NCBI RefSeq assembly: GCF_000204055.1
Contig: NW_006768765.1
Span: 3,049,601-3,113,600 of the forward strand
Direction of reading: 5' to 3'
DNA from: Melampsora larici-populina 98AG31
Lineage: Eukaryota; Basidiomycota; Pucciniomycetes; Pucciniales; Melampsoraceae
DNA length: 64,000 nucleotides
A model generated the notes under the pieces. The model was not told the origin of the DNA. It was given only the letters and a program-made list of their open reading frames with translations, and searched no databases. Position numbers and translations under genes: made by a program. Every line of letters starts with the position of its first letter. Position 1 is the stretch's first letter. Below are positions 22,904 through 34,103 of the stretch, piece after piece.

Positions 22904-23878
22904 TTAATCTTGCTCAAGAGTATCCCAACCAGTTCGATCTGAGTAAGTTCTAACATTCTTATTTTTAGATTTCCTACCACCTAACTCTTTATAATAAGCT
23001 CTAGCTTCCAACTTATTAGCAAACTTTCCATCGGGTCCTTCGTCCCATTCTTTATGTTTCAATTGATTAGCTGTCATCCCTTCTTTTGGAGGTTTGATTG
23101 GTTGCACCGGTTGATCATCGATGACTGCATGTTTAAGTCGATATCTTGATGACCAATCTATCTTGGAATCTTTACGGGTCCAGGTAGCTGTGGCAAAAGC
23201 TTCTTCTGGTAAAGAATAACCAATCGAACTATAAAGTTTAAACCAAATGAAATCTAATATTATGAAGAAGACAGAGAAGTAAAATCAGTACGATGAAGAT
23301 TTTTGAAAAGGATCTTTGATAGTTGAAGAGAAAAAAATCACTCAACTTATAGTTGAACTTTCTTTCCATTTCTGACAAACTAATCCACACTTCATTAAAT
23401 CTCTTACACCTGAAAAGATATCACCATGAGAACCGCCTGTCCCATCTGAACCTAAACCGATCAATTCAAAGATTCTAATACTGATTTGTTGAGGCAATCT
23501 CAAGAGTGGATCAAAAGAATTAGCTTTAAGTTTAGCAGCTGCAGCTCTTTTGGCTTTAAGTCCAACTCGATTCTTGGATTTGTTTTTTTGTGGACTAGAA
23601 CTTGGTGATAGGTTTGAAGATTGGTTTGTAAAGGTAGGTGAAGTAGGTCGACTACTGATGGGAGTACAACCGGGTTGAGGTGATCTTGGATGAACAGGTG
23701 TATGGACTGTGGTGATGGTTAAATCTTCTGTATCTGATGATGAATTAGATGATTCTTTGGTATGGTTATGGTTCAAGTATGATTTATTGGGTGAACTTGG
23801 TAAATCGAGATTCGGGTTGGAATCATGTTGATGAGCAGCTCGAAGGACAGCTTCTTGTAAGAGTGCATTGGATGACAT
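22904..23878 (-). CDS. F-box domain protein
   Basis: Two exons, 23878-23347 and 23253-22904, with a 93-nt GT-AG intron, give 293 aa from ATG 23878. The first 130 residues are Ser/Pro/Thr-rich and probably disordered, ending in a basic stretch (KNKSKNRVGLKAKRAAAAK). The F-box follows: FDPLLRLPQQISIRIFELIG, then DLMKCGLVCQKWKESST, and the spliced NFIWFKLYSS gives the expected trailing Trp. The remainder (PEEAFATATWTRKDSKIDWSSRYRLK and a charged tail ending GWDTLEQD) is unfamiliar, and no LRR or WD repeat is visible. It is a presumed substrate receptor of an SCF ubiquitin ligase in nucleus or cytosol. It is convergent with the NAT9-like gene. Confidence 0.78.
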
Positions 23879-25429
23879 TTTTTGATTTGATGGATTGATG
23901 GATTGATGGATTGATAGTAGGTTTGTATAATCAGTTGAGAAGTGATTGGAAGTAGGTTGAGGTTTAGGTTCGGATTCGGATGAGGAATGATGTGGTGCTA
24001 TTTATGTAGCCGGAGAATGACGATGATCAGATTTTAAATTCCTCATCTTTACATATCCGATTCGTCCCGGATCATTGACTTCAAAAGCCCGACTTATTAT
24101 GGCCAAATCAAGTATCGGATCAAGTAATCTTCACTGCGTACCTCATTGTTTCTATATCTCTTATACAAAACATCTACTTTGTTTCTTTCAGCGTCCAAAC
24201 ATGGTGAATCAGAATCATACAACAACTAAAGAGTGAATGTTACGAATAAGGTAGAAAAATCTCATCTTACATGCGCTTCTTCCTTATCCACGTTTTACCA
24301 CCAGTTTATAAATTCATTCACTCTCCCATAAAATTTAAAAGCAGTTCGACTTTTCTTAAATTCTTTATTGTACTTCTCTTGAACGTCTTTATCATCATGA
24401 ATCTAATCAAAAGATTCGGTTCATAGGTCTTTGTAAACCGGTTCAGTTTACTTAACCTTGGAATTTGATCTTTGATACCACTTCAATCTGTTGTACTCTC
24501 TTTACACCTCATGTTTTCCAAAACCGAATTTTCCTAAAATTGATGGCCAAACAATATTAATTGTACATTTTATCTTGACAAATAAACTTTCCTCATACTT
24601 TGACATACATACAATCTACCTTGTAGAAAAGAAAAACTTTTTGTCAAAACTGAAAGTAATCTTAAACTCGATCATTTGGATTTTCACCCATGTGGCGTAT
24701 ATGGTCCTGACTCATGAGAAAGACAGTTCAGGAAAGAAATTTCTAAAGCCAGATGGATATCTTGACTTTTACTTATCTGCCTGACTTTGCTTCTTGTGGT
24801 ATTTCTTGTCATACTCTTCAAGGGCTTTCTAAGTATTCAATTTTGATCGTATGATTGTTTGTTTTTTGTTGAAGGTACTTCCAGTCATCCTTTGGAGGAG
24901 GTAGTGACATTACCTAGATACTGGTCTGGTGATTTCTTTACTATAGCTGCACAGTGTGCAATTGGATGATTTATTTTTTATGATTATTTTGAACTTGAAC
25001 TCTTAAATAACAAGTTCATGTTAGTTCTGCACACTTGAGATTTTAATTGTCTAATGATCATCCTATTCACATCGTTGATAGAATTCCAGATGAATCACTT
25101 GAGCAATTTCTGGTCAGAAATTGCATTCCGAAAAATATAAAGTGTTGGTTTAATGGAGTATGGTACATTTCTTACATTTTATAATTTAAATAATGCAATT
25201 TCTGGCCATAAATTGATTAACTGAATGCAACCTGAGGGGACATTCACTCAAGCAGTTTCTGTAGAAAAATTGGATTCTGTGACCCTTAAAATGCCAAAAT
25301 GAACCATACTATATCAAAGCAGCACTTTATATTTTGCAAGACTCAATTGCTGACAGTCATTCTCCGATCACAATCCACTATTTCTGCTATGGCTCTCCCC
25401 CACTCTATCACTTACAAACTGACTACATG
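23879..25429. other. Intergenic, no confident gene
   Basis: It begins with a short TGATGGAT tandem at 23888-23915 in the F-box leader, then AT-rich sequence. Its right part probably contains more of the decayed Helitron, but I cannot align it. Confidence 0.45.
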
Positions 25430-26040
25430 ACAACACGACAAAGCAGGCCCAGCCATCAGACAGAGTCTGATTACATGTCTATAGATCTTGTGGAAGAGGA
25501 ACACAATGAGATGGTCTCACCTGAAATCCTCAACTTTCACAACTTTCTTCCTTTTCCAAGGTATGAGCTGTGCTTAAAACCCAGAGGACCACTAGTACCT
25601 ACTCTGATCAGAGGAACTTCAATCTTGCCCAAGGACTATGCGATGGGACACACTTGACTGTCACTAAATGTGGAAACAATTCACTGTGATGCCACATCTT
25701 ATCAAGGTATCAACGAGCTAAGATACTCATGCTGTCAAAGATAAAATTACTCCACATAGGTGACAATATGTTCCCACTTTCTTTCTACTGCTACCAATTC
25801 CCTGTTGCCTTGACGCTCGCAAGGAAATTAACAAAGCATAGGGGCCGAGCCTTGATTGGGTTTCGATCTCACTGCAAAACAATGTGTTCTCTGATGGGCA
25901 ACTTTATGTAGCATGTTCACGCTGTACTACCTCTGCTATTACCAACGTCTCAGTATATATGAAGCAACGTGGGGGCGAGACCGCTCTAAACATTGTCCAC
26001 CAGCAGTTTTTGTTCCGGCAATATTCATTGTCATGCGATA
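25430..26040 (+). pseudogene. Decayed Helitron (PIF1-like) helicase, C-terminal part
   Basis: Readable in pieces across frames: SIDLVEEEHNEMVSPEILNF, then ELCLKPRGPLVPTLIRG changing frame to NLAQGLCDGTHLTVTKCGNN (helicase motif of the LRNLDPKNGLCNGTRL type). MFPLSFYCYQFPVALTLARK (the FPLRRRQFPV box) and VFSDGQLYVACSR (motif VI, the GQLYVALSR type) follow. The order and spacing match the end of Helitron/PIF1 helicases. At least two frameshifts and the motif V change to RKLTKHRG show it is dead. Neither a Rep domain nor the 3' terminal hairpin was recognised. Confidence 0.65.
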
Positions 26041-26285
26041 GCGATGTCTATACCTCTGATATTCCAATCTATGTTCCTCGTGTCGTTTGTACTTGCCTCT
26101 TGAGAAACGCATCAGAACACTGAGAGTTTCAGCGTTTTCCGTATTTCAAGGATTCAGAAAAGCGGGGTCAGACTGACAAGGCGTGATCACAGCTGTAAGA
26201 TGTCGCGTCATAACATTGTGTTTACCGGCGAATCTGGTCTGATTCTCATCATCATGACCTTTATGCTTGCCTCTGATGCGCAATA

Positions 26286-26445
26286 GGGGTTCTCAAAGTA
26301 GACCCGGTTTGTAAAAACCCGGTTGACCCAGTTGACTTTTTGGCTGTGATCTGTCAAAAAATGTCAACTCGATACACAAGGTTACTGCCAAAAAGCAACC
26401 GGGTCAACTGGGTTTTCTTGAAACCGGGCCAACTTTGAGAACCCC
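26286..26445. mobile_element. 160-bp MITE flanked by TA
   Basis: The imperfect terminal inverted repeats of about 50 bp start GGGGTTCTCAAAG and close CTTTGAGAACCCC. Both are rich in ACCCGGTT/GTTGACCC motifs, with a TA on either side (26284-26285 and 26446-26447). It has no coding capacity and is probably mobilised by a Tc1/mariner-type enzyme. Confidence 0.75.
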
Positions 26446-27906
26446 TAATGTAGTGCCCGAGAGCATGAAAAGCGTTAGGCCTCATGTGTGCGCTGCATTG
26501 ATGACAGGATGTCATACTCACGCAGCGCGTCTTGCCTACATCATCTGATTCTCATCTCGAGATTGTGGCATGATCTCATCTGCCAGAGGAAGTCAACCAT
26601 CGACACTTCACAAGAATGATGTCAAATGGTGGCTTGGCTCCTAAGACTTAGTTGAAGTCAAATCAAAAATCCTTGTCACAAATTCCCCTTGAATTTGCTC
26701 GAGTTTGGGCAAAGTTGGTGAAGCTTTAGTAAATTGAGTGTAACTACTTATTATTTTGAAGATTCACGGATGAAAATCTTTCAAGTTAGTGAGTTTATGT
26801 ATGTATAAGGTTCTTCTCATTTGGCACAGGTATGGGGTAGACATGACACAACTTGCACTTAAATCTACACACACAAGTCAAAGATCATCAATCCGATTCT
26901 TTGTACGCACTTCTCAAGGTTTGAGTGTTACAGCATAACATATGGGTTGTTCCTGAGATAGGATGAGTTCTGATGTGATCAAGTGTAAGTTTGTGAGATG
27001 AAGAGCTGTGATAAACAGTTTGCGTTAAGCGAAGATAAATTGTATGTACCAAGATCTTTAAAGTTTGAAATTCGCTTCAGTCCAATCTGGATTCTGATGT
27101 CGGGTGAATTGATTTGATCATCTTGGTCATGGTGTACAGATACGAGTCCGACGAATCGAATCGAATCCAATCACAAGTCAACTGGTTTGACCTTGGCTTT
27201 GGTTTTGGCCGAGGTATTCGTAAACTGATTTGACTGACTGACAGGGAAGGAATTTTTAAGATTCTTGATTTGGGTTTGATGAGCTTCTTCGTCTTGGTTA
27301 AGTTATGTAAATTTAATTTTCGGTCGGAATCGGATAGAGACAGAGAAAGCTTTGGGAATGCTTGTGATGAGTCAAAAGAGTTGAATGCTTCTTCTTGAGA
27401 TGGTCATGGTCATTGGTCATTGGTGATGGTTCATTTGTGAATCTGAATGAAGAAATCCAGTCAGTCCAAGTAAAGTTGAGATCTAAGTCCGTACACAATC
27501 CATTCATCTCAGACTTGAAAACTTTTAGAATATCAACTCGATTGGATCAAATCAGTTTACTTACTCTCACTCTCACTCTCACTCTCACTATATATATATC
27601 CTAATCACTCCTTTTGTACTTCTTTTATCTCCAAATCAAATCTACTGATTGATTAATCCTTCATCTTACTTACTTACATTTAGCAAAGCCCCAAGCCTAG
27701 CTTGAGTTGATTCCTATTGAATACATACACCTTCAATTATCATATCCTTGGGGGGGGGTAATTGTGATTAATATTCCATAAGTTTCATCATCTAAATCTG
27801 AATCACGAAACAAGAAGAAAAAAACTTTATCCAATTCCACTCTTCATTCCTCCTTGCTTCTTTTCAATCTTTTTCAAAACCAATCTGATCTTTTATTGTT
27901 AGTGAA
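26446..27906. other. Intergenic, no gene seen
   Basis: It contains a diverged relative of the 802-890 MITE near 26690-26752 (AATTTGCTCGAG core), an (ACTCTC)n then (TA)n microsatellite at 27560-27600 and a G9 run near 27750. It ends as the 5' leader of the gene at 27907. Confidence 0.5.
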
Positions 27907-29208
27907 ATGTCTAGAGTTGAAGATAAATCTAATCATTTTAAGACTACTTCACCAACCCATCAACATCATCGCCAGTCTACTTCACGTCCACTTAGTCAGA
28001 TTCAGTCTAATACTATGAACACTAAACAACAACAACAACAAGACCAACACCATTCTCACAGAACAAACAATCCCAATAACCTTTTGAACAATAATCACAT
28101 CTCACAGAGAAACTCTACGCTCAATCCCAATCATTTCATCCAATCACCACACCTTCAAACACCTCCTCGTCAAGTACCAGCTAGTCGACATTCTTACTGC
28201 GGTGCCGCTGGTCAAATTCCACAACAACCACAACCGCACTTTCTCAACCGACCACAATTTCCTACTCATGCTCCGCTTCAGATCCCAAACCAATTCAATC
28301 CATTAACCTACAAAAGACTTTCGTACATGCCAAACAGTCATCATGTATCATATCATCAAGCGTCTAATTCGATCCATTCATTGCATGGATTACCTACGAT
28401 AGAAGTTCCTAATGTGAATCCTATTCAAGCATCATTCGAATCACCACATTCTTCACCTAGTTCGACCAACACTTCATATCCGATCTCTTCAATTCTCAAT
28501 AGTCCTCGTAGTCCGCTTTCGAAAATTGCTAATCATCAAGAATCTCGATCAAGTTCTCATGATCAACCTGAACGAATCGTGACTGGGATCTTAAGATCTT
28601 CACTTCCTCCTCAACAAAGACCTGATCAACCAACTCTAAATCAATCACAATCAAGACCTCAGTCTATGAGTTTTACAGAACTTTCGGCTCGTCATCGGTT
28701 AGCTATCAGTCGATTTCAACAAAAACCTAGAAAATCTAATGATCCTTCTCCTCAGTTACGTTCATCTTCTTTAAGTAAAAGTCTTTCTTCACCTTCTACT
28801 AGTCCATCACATTCACCAATCGGATCACGTTTGATGAATTCAACAAATCAACCTAACAAAAAAGTGTCGAAAGAAAAAGATTCAAAAAGAAGAAAATCAG
28901 TTGAAAGTCATGAAGAAGGATGTTCACCTACTACACCCACTCATCTAAATGATCCAAGACCTAATCATCAATCAAATAGATCCTCACTTTCACCTTATGT
29001 GAAAAGTTTAAAACAAATCCAATCGGGTCAAAAGTTATCAGATCAAAGTCAATTGAATCAAGCTGAACGCAGGTTATTAGATCTTTTACCACCTTTACCA
29101 CCACCTAATTTAATCATTCAAAAGAAATCGAAACCTTCTGAGATCAAAGAAGGTAAAACTGAGGGTCATCGTCGGTTCAAGGATCGGTTTAGTTGGTTTG
29201 ATTATTAA
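27907..29208 (+). CDS. Low-complexity Ser/Pro/Gln/Asn-rich protein, function unknown
   Basis: Single open frame of 433 aa from ATG 27907 with no family recognised. The N-terminal half is rich in His, Gln, Asn and Pro, including a QQQQQ run. The middle is Ser/Pro with many SP and SPxS sites (SSPSTSPSHSPIGS). A Lys/Arg/Ser block (KKVSKEKDSKRRKS) resembles a nuclear localisation signal. The last 60 residues are the most ordered part, with RRLLDLLPPLPPPNLII and a charged end HRRFKDRFSWFDY. That looks like a phosphorylated regulatory scaffold or transcription-linked protein, but this is inference. Codon use matches the neighbouring host genes and the frame has no decay. Confidence 0.7.
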   Translation: MSRVEDKSNHFKTTSPTHQHHRQSTSRPLSQIQSNTMNTKQQQQQDQHHSHRTNNPNNLLNNNHISQRNSTLNPNHFIQSPHLQTPPRQVPASRHSYCGAAGQIPQQPQPHFLNRPQFPTHAPLQIPNQFNPLTYKRLSYMPNSHHVSYHQASNSIHSLHGLPTIEVPNVNPIQASFESPHSSPSSTNTSYPISSILNSPRSPLSKIANHQESRSSSHDQPERIVTGILRSSLPPQQRPDQPTLNQSQSRPQSMSFTELSARHRLAISRFQQKPRKSNDPSPQLRSSSLSKSLSSPSTSPSHSPIGSRLMNSTNQPNKKVSKEKDSKRRKSVESHEEGCSPTTPTHLNDPRPNHQSNRSSLSPYVKSLKQIQSGQKLSDQSQLNQAERRLLDLLPPLPPPNLIIQKKSKPSEIKEGKTEGHRRFKDRFSWFDY

Positions 29209-30264
29209 TCTTGGTCTCTTTTCTTTTTTGGTGAGTTTTTTTTTTTTGACAGTTTAAGTTTTGGTTGATCAATTTCTTTGGAAGTATTGGTTTGTTGATT
29301 TGAAGTTTGAACGGATTTGGGATTCTTTTAGATACGCGGTTTGGTTGAGTTGATAGTGTGTTTTTTGAAAACTTGGTTGTCTGAGCTTGTACACCACAGC
29401 TGGATGAGTTATGAAGACTTTTTAAAAACTTGATGGTCTTATTCTCTTTGATCCTGATTATATTCTTTTCTATGTTTTTTTGAAAATAATTTTATCATGT
29501 AACAGAAAGATGTGAATTTAAGTTTTAAAAATTTCGAAAAAAACCACTTTATACTTTTTAAGATTGGACTTTCTTTGTATCTTTTTCTTTTCTCTGTGAT
29601 TTGGTTTTGATTTACATTGATTTTTTTTTGTTGTTTTGTATTTGAAAAAGAATTAAGAATGAGAATAAGAAAGAAAAAAATTGATGATTTATGAAATGTT
29701 TTGATAAGAAAAAAATAAGTGTACATTTTAGGTTTTCATTTTTTTTTTCATTTTCATTTCCATTTTGATTTTGATTTGATTTAATATTTTTTATAAGTTA
29801 GTATAAAATTGTATTGAGAAAAAAAATGGTCTTTTTGTATTTGGACAGTTCACTTTTCTTTTTAATTAAATTTGTTTGTTGAACACTTAAAGAAATGATA
29901 TGGGTTGCAAAAGATAGGTCTTGTGGTGTTTATAAAGAAAGTTTTTGAAAGAGAATTTCAAATTGTTGATTTTTTTTGTAAATTTTTGAGATTGAGATAG
30001 GTGATAGATATGAGAACCTTTTTTTGTTTTTAGATAAGCTTTTTTTTGTTTTGAGTATGTGTGTATATTCATACATAGTTATACAGGTGAAGTATGTGAT
30101 TGACAAGGTGGTTGTAATGATGAAAATAAGCTAGGTGAGGGATTTGGTTTGAGAGTGTTTTGGAAGGAATCTTTAATTTGACTTCTTCACTATTCTTTAT
30201 CAATCTGACTTTCTCTTTATTTTTATCAAAGATTGAAGATGAATTTTTTCTTGAACATAATATA
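29209..30264. other. AT-rich intergenic sequence, no gene seen
   Basis: Long T and A runs. Open frames on the minus strand (for example 29439-29726) are Lys/Phe/Ile-rich products of base composition, not genes. Confidence 0.55.
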
Positions 30265-30367
30265 AGGGTACACAAACCTGGAACCCGACATGGAAAACCC
30301 ATGTAAAAATCCCGTGACAACCCATCTGAATTTTGGATTTTTTTCACGGGTTTTTTTACATGGGTTG
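30265..30367 (+). repeat. Left TIR of Harbinger element
   Basis: 103 bp. It contains an internal hairpin-like pair around CCCGTGAC / TTTTCACGGG. It matches the reverse complement of 35768-35868, with small indels near its inner end. Confidence 0.85.
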
Positions 30368-30415
30368 AAATCAGCTTTTTTTTTCGACCCATGGGAAAAA
30401 AAAGATAGTTGAGTT

Positions 30416-32122
30416 ATGGACTCAACTACCCCTTCAGCTTCCACACCAACGCCAAATGTCAACCCTCCCACACCAACTCCGTCTCTGTCAAACCTTGTTC
30501 AAGCAGTTCCACCCCCTTTGATTGCAATCAGCACAAACACCGCAGGATCTCAGCCCGTTTTATCCTCAACACCTTTCACGGTTCCAACCCTTTCCCCAGC
30601 GGATTGGTTACGTCTTCAACAGCTTGTAACCACCTCAAATTCACCATCAGACAACCAACCTTCCATGCCCAATCCACCATCAGCCAACAACCCTGCTATC
30701 ATGGCAACTTCAGACCCGCCTAAGAAGCCACGAGGACGACCTCAAAAGTCACCAGCAGCAGCACCTTCTCGAAAGTCTCCCCAGAAGTCTAAAGTCATTC
30801 AATCATCTCGACCGGAGTCTGATCTTCAAATTCAAACTACAGGCAAAGATGATACTCAAAGTCATAACGAGGAGAAAGACACGGATGTCTTCAAGTCTAG
30901 GAAATGCTGGTTCACCCCTGAAAGTGATGGCAAATCCAACTTAGATCTCATTGCTGAATGGTGTAGCAATTTTGAGAACTACAATTCTTGGCGCACTCAA
31001 CAGAAGAAGGTAGTACGTGAGAGAGTGGCTGCTTTTCTTGTTTCCAAAGGACATGCAGAAAGAGGAGGTCAAGAGTGTGAAAAAAAAGTAAGTCTCATTT
31101 TATGTAAGTATCTATCATTGGTCCTGAATCTGCTTGTCGTGTTATAATCTAGATTGGAAATCTCGAAGCATGGTTCAGGGATGCTAATAGTCTTCAAAAA
31201 GCGACTGGCGAGGGCAATCACGACGAAGAAAGATTTGAGTTCACTGTGTCAAAAGCTGATATTGCTGTGTTCAAATGGAATAAGAGGAGGGGTAAGAAAG
31301 ATGATGATGATGATCAAGGAAGTCTTCAGGGTACGTTGTTCAGTCTTGCTTCATTTATGTTGGATCGAGACTGATTGAGACTGTTTCTACAGTCAGAATT
31401 CTCCGTAGATGTCCGTGGTACGAGGAACTTGAGCCAGTTCTTCGAGACCGACCTTCCGCCCACCCTTTGGCCTCTAGAGACTCACTCGGCGAACAAGTAC
31501 AGACATCGGATTCTCAATATCAAGACAAGCAGTCTCAAAGTCCAACCGGATCTGTGAACTACACATGGGACAAAACGCCACCTTGTCTTCAGTCTGAAGA
31601 CAAGTTACCAGCTTCCCAAGAACACAATCAACCAACTCAGTCGAATAAAGCGACTCGACCTGTCACCCCTTCTGCTACTCCCTCTGGCAAGTGTCTACGA
31701 GTCAGCAGTAACTCGACACCCATGGTTACTGCACCTAAAGAGTCCCCTCAAGACTCTTTGGGAGGTTTCATGTCAATCTTGAATCACCTCCCCCCAAAGA
31801 AGAACGCGAGGCTAGCAAAACCCGCGCTACACAGTCTCAAGAACATATCAGTTTGAACTTTACCAAAGAAATATCGAAAATGATGACAACTACTCGAGCA
31901 ACTGAATTGGCATCAAAAGAAAGCCTGGCAATTTCTAAAATGAATGTGGAGTTGCGAATCGCTCGTAGCAAGATGGTTGTAGATCTTATACGTGGAAACA
32001 TGGACCCAGTTGCAGCAGAGGCCCTGGCTTTGCGCTTGTTACCCGATGTCCAGCCATCTCAATTACCAGATGCCGAGGCCACTCAATCAGGATCTCATTC
32101 ACACACCACCCAAAGTGAATAG
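30416..32122 (+). CDS. Harbinger-associated SANT/Myb-like protein
   Basis: Exon 1 (30416-31087) opens with a Pro/Ser/Thr-rich region, then an AT-hook-like KKPRGRPQKSP and the trihelix start CWFTPESDGKSNLDLIAEWCSNFENYNSWR. Introns 31088-31152 and 31331-31392 are in phase. Exons 2 and 3 complete the domain with IGNLEAWFRDANSLQKATGEG and LRRCPWYEELEPVLRDRPS, the standard pattern of fungal Myb/SANT-like transposon proteins. The frame then stops at 31856. A last frame, 31853-32122, encodes the usual helical C-terminus (ELRIARSKMVVDLIRGNMDPVAAEAL) and needs a further intron or a frameshift near 31850. The protein probably binds the TIRs and brings the transposase into the nucleus. Confidence 0.72.
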
Positions 32123-32767
32123 AGACAATTTCACTTTGGCTCTATTCAAAACCTCATCAAATCAAGTAGGTCAATGTTGTTGAGGATACCTAGATTGATT
32201 ACAATCTATTTTCATCGAGTAATGTTTGGTTATTGAGGATGTCCGAGATGTCTTATTTCTTATAGTATATGTGTCTGAAGGAGTTTGATCCTATCGAGTT
32301 ATTTTGAACTATTCGAAAATTAGTTTACTATTCGTTACTTGATACCTTTAAAAATATGTGAGATGACTCGTTCGAGATCAAATCGATCTTCAAAATTAAA
32401 AAAATGTCGTTTGTCTTTTATTTTCTAAAATGTTTGTCTCTCTCTCGATCTTCTAGTTTGGTTCAGGTTGCAGTGTGAAAGTAAAGAAATAAAAAAATTC
32501 AATTTCAAACACAAAATTTTTGATCGATTTGGACTAATTAGCGTACAAATCAGTTGATTGATTCACCAAAAAGAAGAAGTGAAAGGAAATGAGTTCATTC
32601 AAAAAAACGGGTCTAGAGACAAATGTGTGAAATCTTCGATTGACTACTTTGAGTACACAGAGTTCCTTTTCTTCTCCAAAGCTGTCTGTACACAATTCAA
32701 TACCCTTTTTCAATACAAAAATCACGGAATAAACAATCACGGCGTTGATGTCCCACTGAGTCCAAAT
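32123..32767. other. Non-coding part of Harbinger element
   Basis: 3' region of the SANT-like gene. Two overlapping frames near 32534-32785 lack any domain signature. Confidence 0.45.
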
Positions 32768-34103
32768 CACAGGGGCAAAAATTGATGCTCACAACTATGT
32801 GAGCGTTGAAATTTTCCTGTTTTGTTCCCATTCGTTTCCCATTTGTTTCCAATTTGTTTCCCATTTGTTTCCCATTTGTTTCCCTTTTCTTTCTGTTTGT
32901 CAGCTGATTACGTGATCATCAGGAACTGAGCAGACAAACTAAGCCTTCCTCAGCATTTATTCCTGAGCAAAGAAGTCTGAGGAAGGGCTGATCCATCTGC
33001 TCAGCTGATCCTGAGCGGCATTCCATGGTTCAGTAAGTTCCAAGGGATGCCACCAATGTATAGCTTAGGGGCTGAGCTGAACTGAGTATTTCCTTAGCTA
33101 AGTCTCTGAAGTATCCCCCAGATGGATCACAGAGCGCCAAGCTTGCCTCAAGCTTCATGGCTCCGGAATGAAGCCTGAGGCCCGTCTGCTCGTTCAACTG
33201 AGCTGCTCAGTTATTCCTCAGGGGCATCCCTGAGATCAGGAGGATCCGGAGGATTTCACTGCTCATTGGATGAGGGGCTGCTCAGTTATTCCTCAGGGGC
33301 ATCCCTGAGATCAGGAGGATCCGGAGGATTTCACTGCTCATTGGATGAGGGGCTGCTCAGTTATTCCTCAGGGGCATCCCTGAGATCAGGAGGATCCGGA
33401 GGATTTCACTGCTCATTGGATGAGGGGCTGCTCAGTTATTCCTCAGGGGCATCCCTGAGATCAGGAGGATCCGGAGGATTTCACTGCTCATTGGATGAGG
33501 GCCTGCTCAGCTAGTCCTCAGGGACATTCCTGGCCGGATCAGAAGGCTCCAAAGGATGTCACTGAGTATTGGCTGAGGGGCTGCTCAGTTGATCTCAGCC
33601 CCTCAGTGTGAAAAACTTTATCCAGGGATATCACTGAGGATTAGCTGAGCAATGAGCAGATAGGATGACACTTTTATCAGGCTTCATTCCTTAGCAAGGA
33701 AGTCTGAGAAAAGTCCGGCCCATCAGTGATCCAGTCAGGGGATGCTACTGAGTATTTGCTGAGCAGCTCAAATGGGACGCCCCTGGGCAGGCTTCTTCAC
33801 TGAAAAATGAAGCCTCAGGAAGGTATAGTTCATGTGCTCATCTTCATTTTGAACAAATTGCTGAGTATTCAGTGCCTCATGAGCTGATCCTGAGTACTCA
33901 TCGGGAATCAGTTATTGCTCATCCAAGATGGAAATGAGCCTTCTCAATAAATGTCAAGTACAATATGAGAACCACAGGATGATCACCTGAACACAAACAA
34001 GATTGTGAATTGAATCAATCTGAAAGAAAATGAATCTTTTTTGGAGAATTCCAAAAAGTCTACAACGCTCACATGTATGTGAGTATCTATTTTGGCCCCT
34101 GTG
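32768..34103. mobile_element. 1.34-kb non-autonomous TIR element nested in Harbinger
   Basis: Imperfect inverted ends start CACAGGGGCAAAAATTGATG on the left, with the matching complement CATTTTGGCCCCTGTG-like end at 34103 on the right. Both include GCTCACA..TGTGAGCGTTG palindromes. A 3-bp AAT (32765-32767 and 34104-34106) fits Harbinger-type target duplication. The interior is unlike its surroundings: GC-richer and packed with CTGAGCAG/CTCAGG motifs and a 75-bp minisatellite, with no transposase. Confidence 0.65.
33202..33510. repeat. 75-bp minisatellite, about four near-identical copies
   Basis: The unit begins CTGCTCAGTTATTCCTCAGG and repeats exactly every 75 bp, with TTATTCC at 33211, 33286, 33361 and 33436. 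Diverged half-units continue to about 33600. Because 75 is divisible by three, one plus-strand frame stays open as a 25-residue repeat, but nothing suggests it is translated. Confidence 0.9.

Noticed and set aside
29439..30072. Minus-strand Lys/Phe/Ile-rich open frames
   Set aside because: Typical of A/T homopolymer DNA; no domain, and they lie in the 3' flank of the gene at 27907.
30255..30275. Telomere-like TAAGGGT/ACCCTTA sequence
   Set aside because: A single unit at each end; it is the terminus of the Harbinger inverted repeat, not a telomeric array.
33266..33514. Open frame of 25-residue repeats as a protein-coding gene
   Set aside because: It is fully explained by a 75-bp minisatellite; no non-repetitive coding sequence or start context supports translation.
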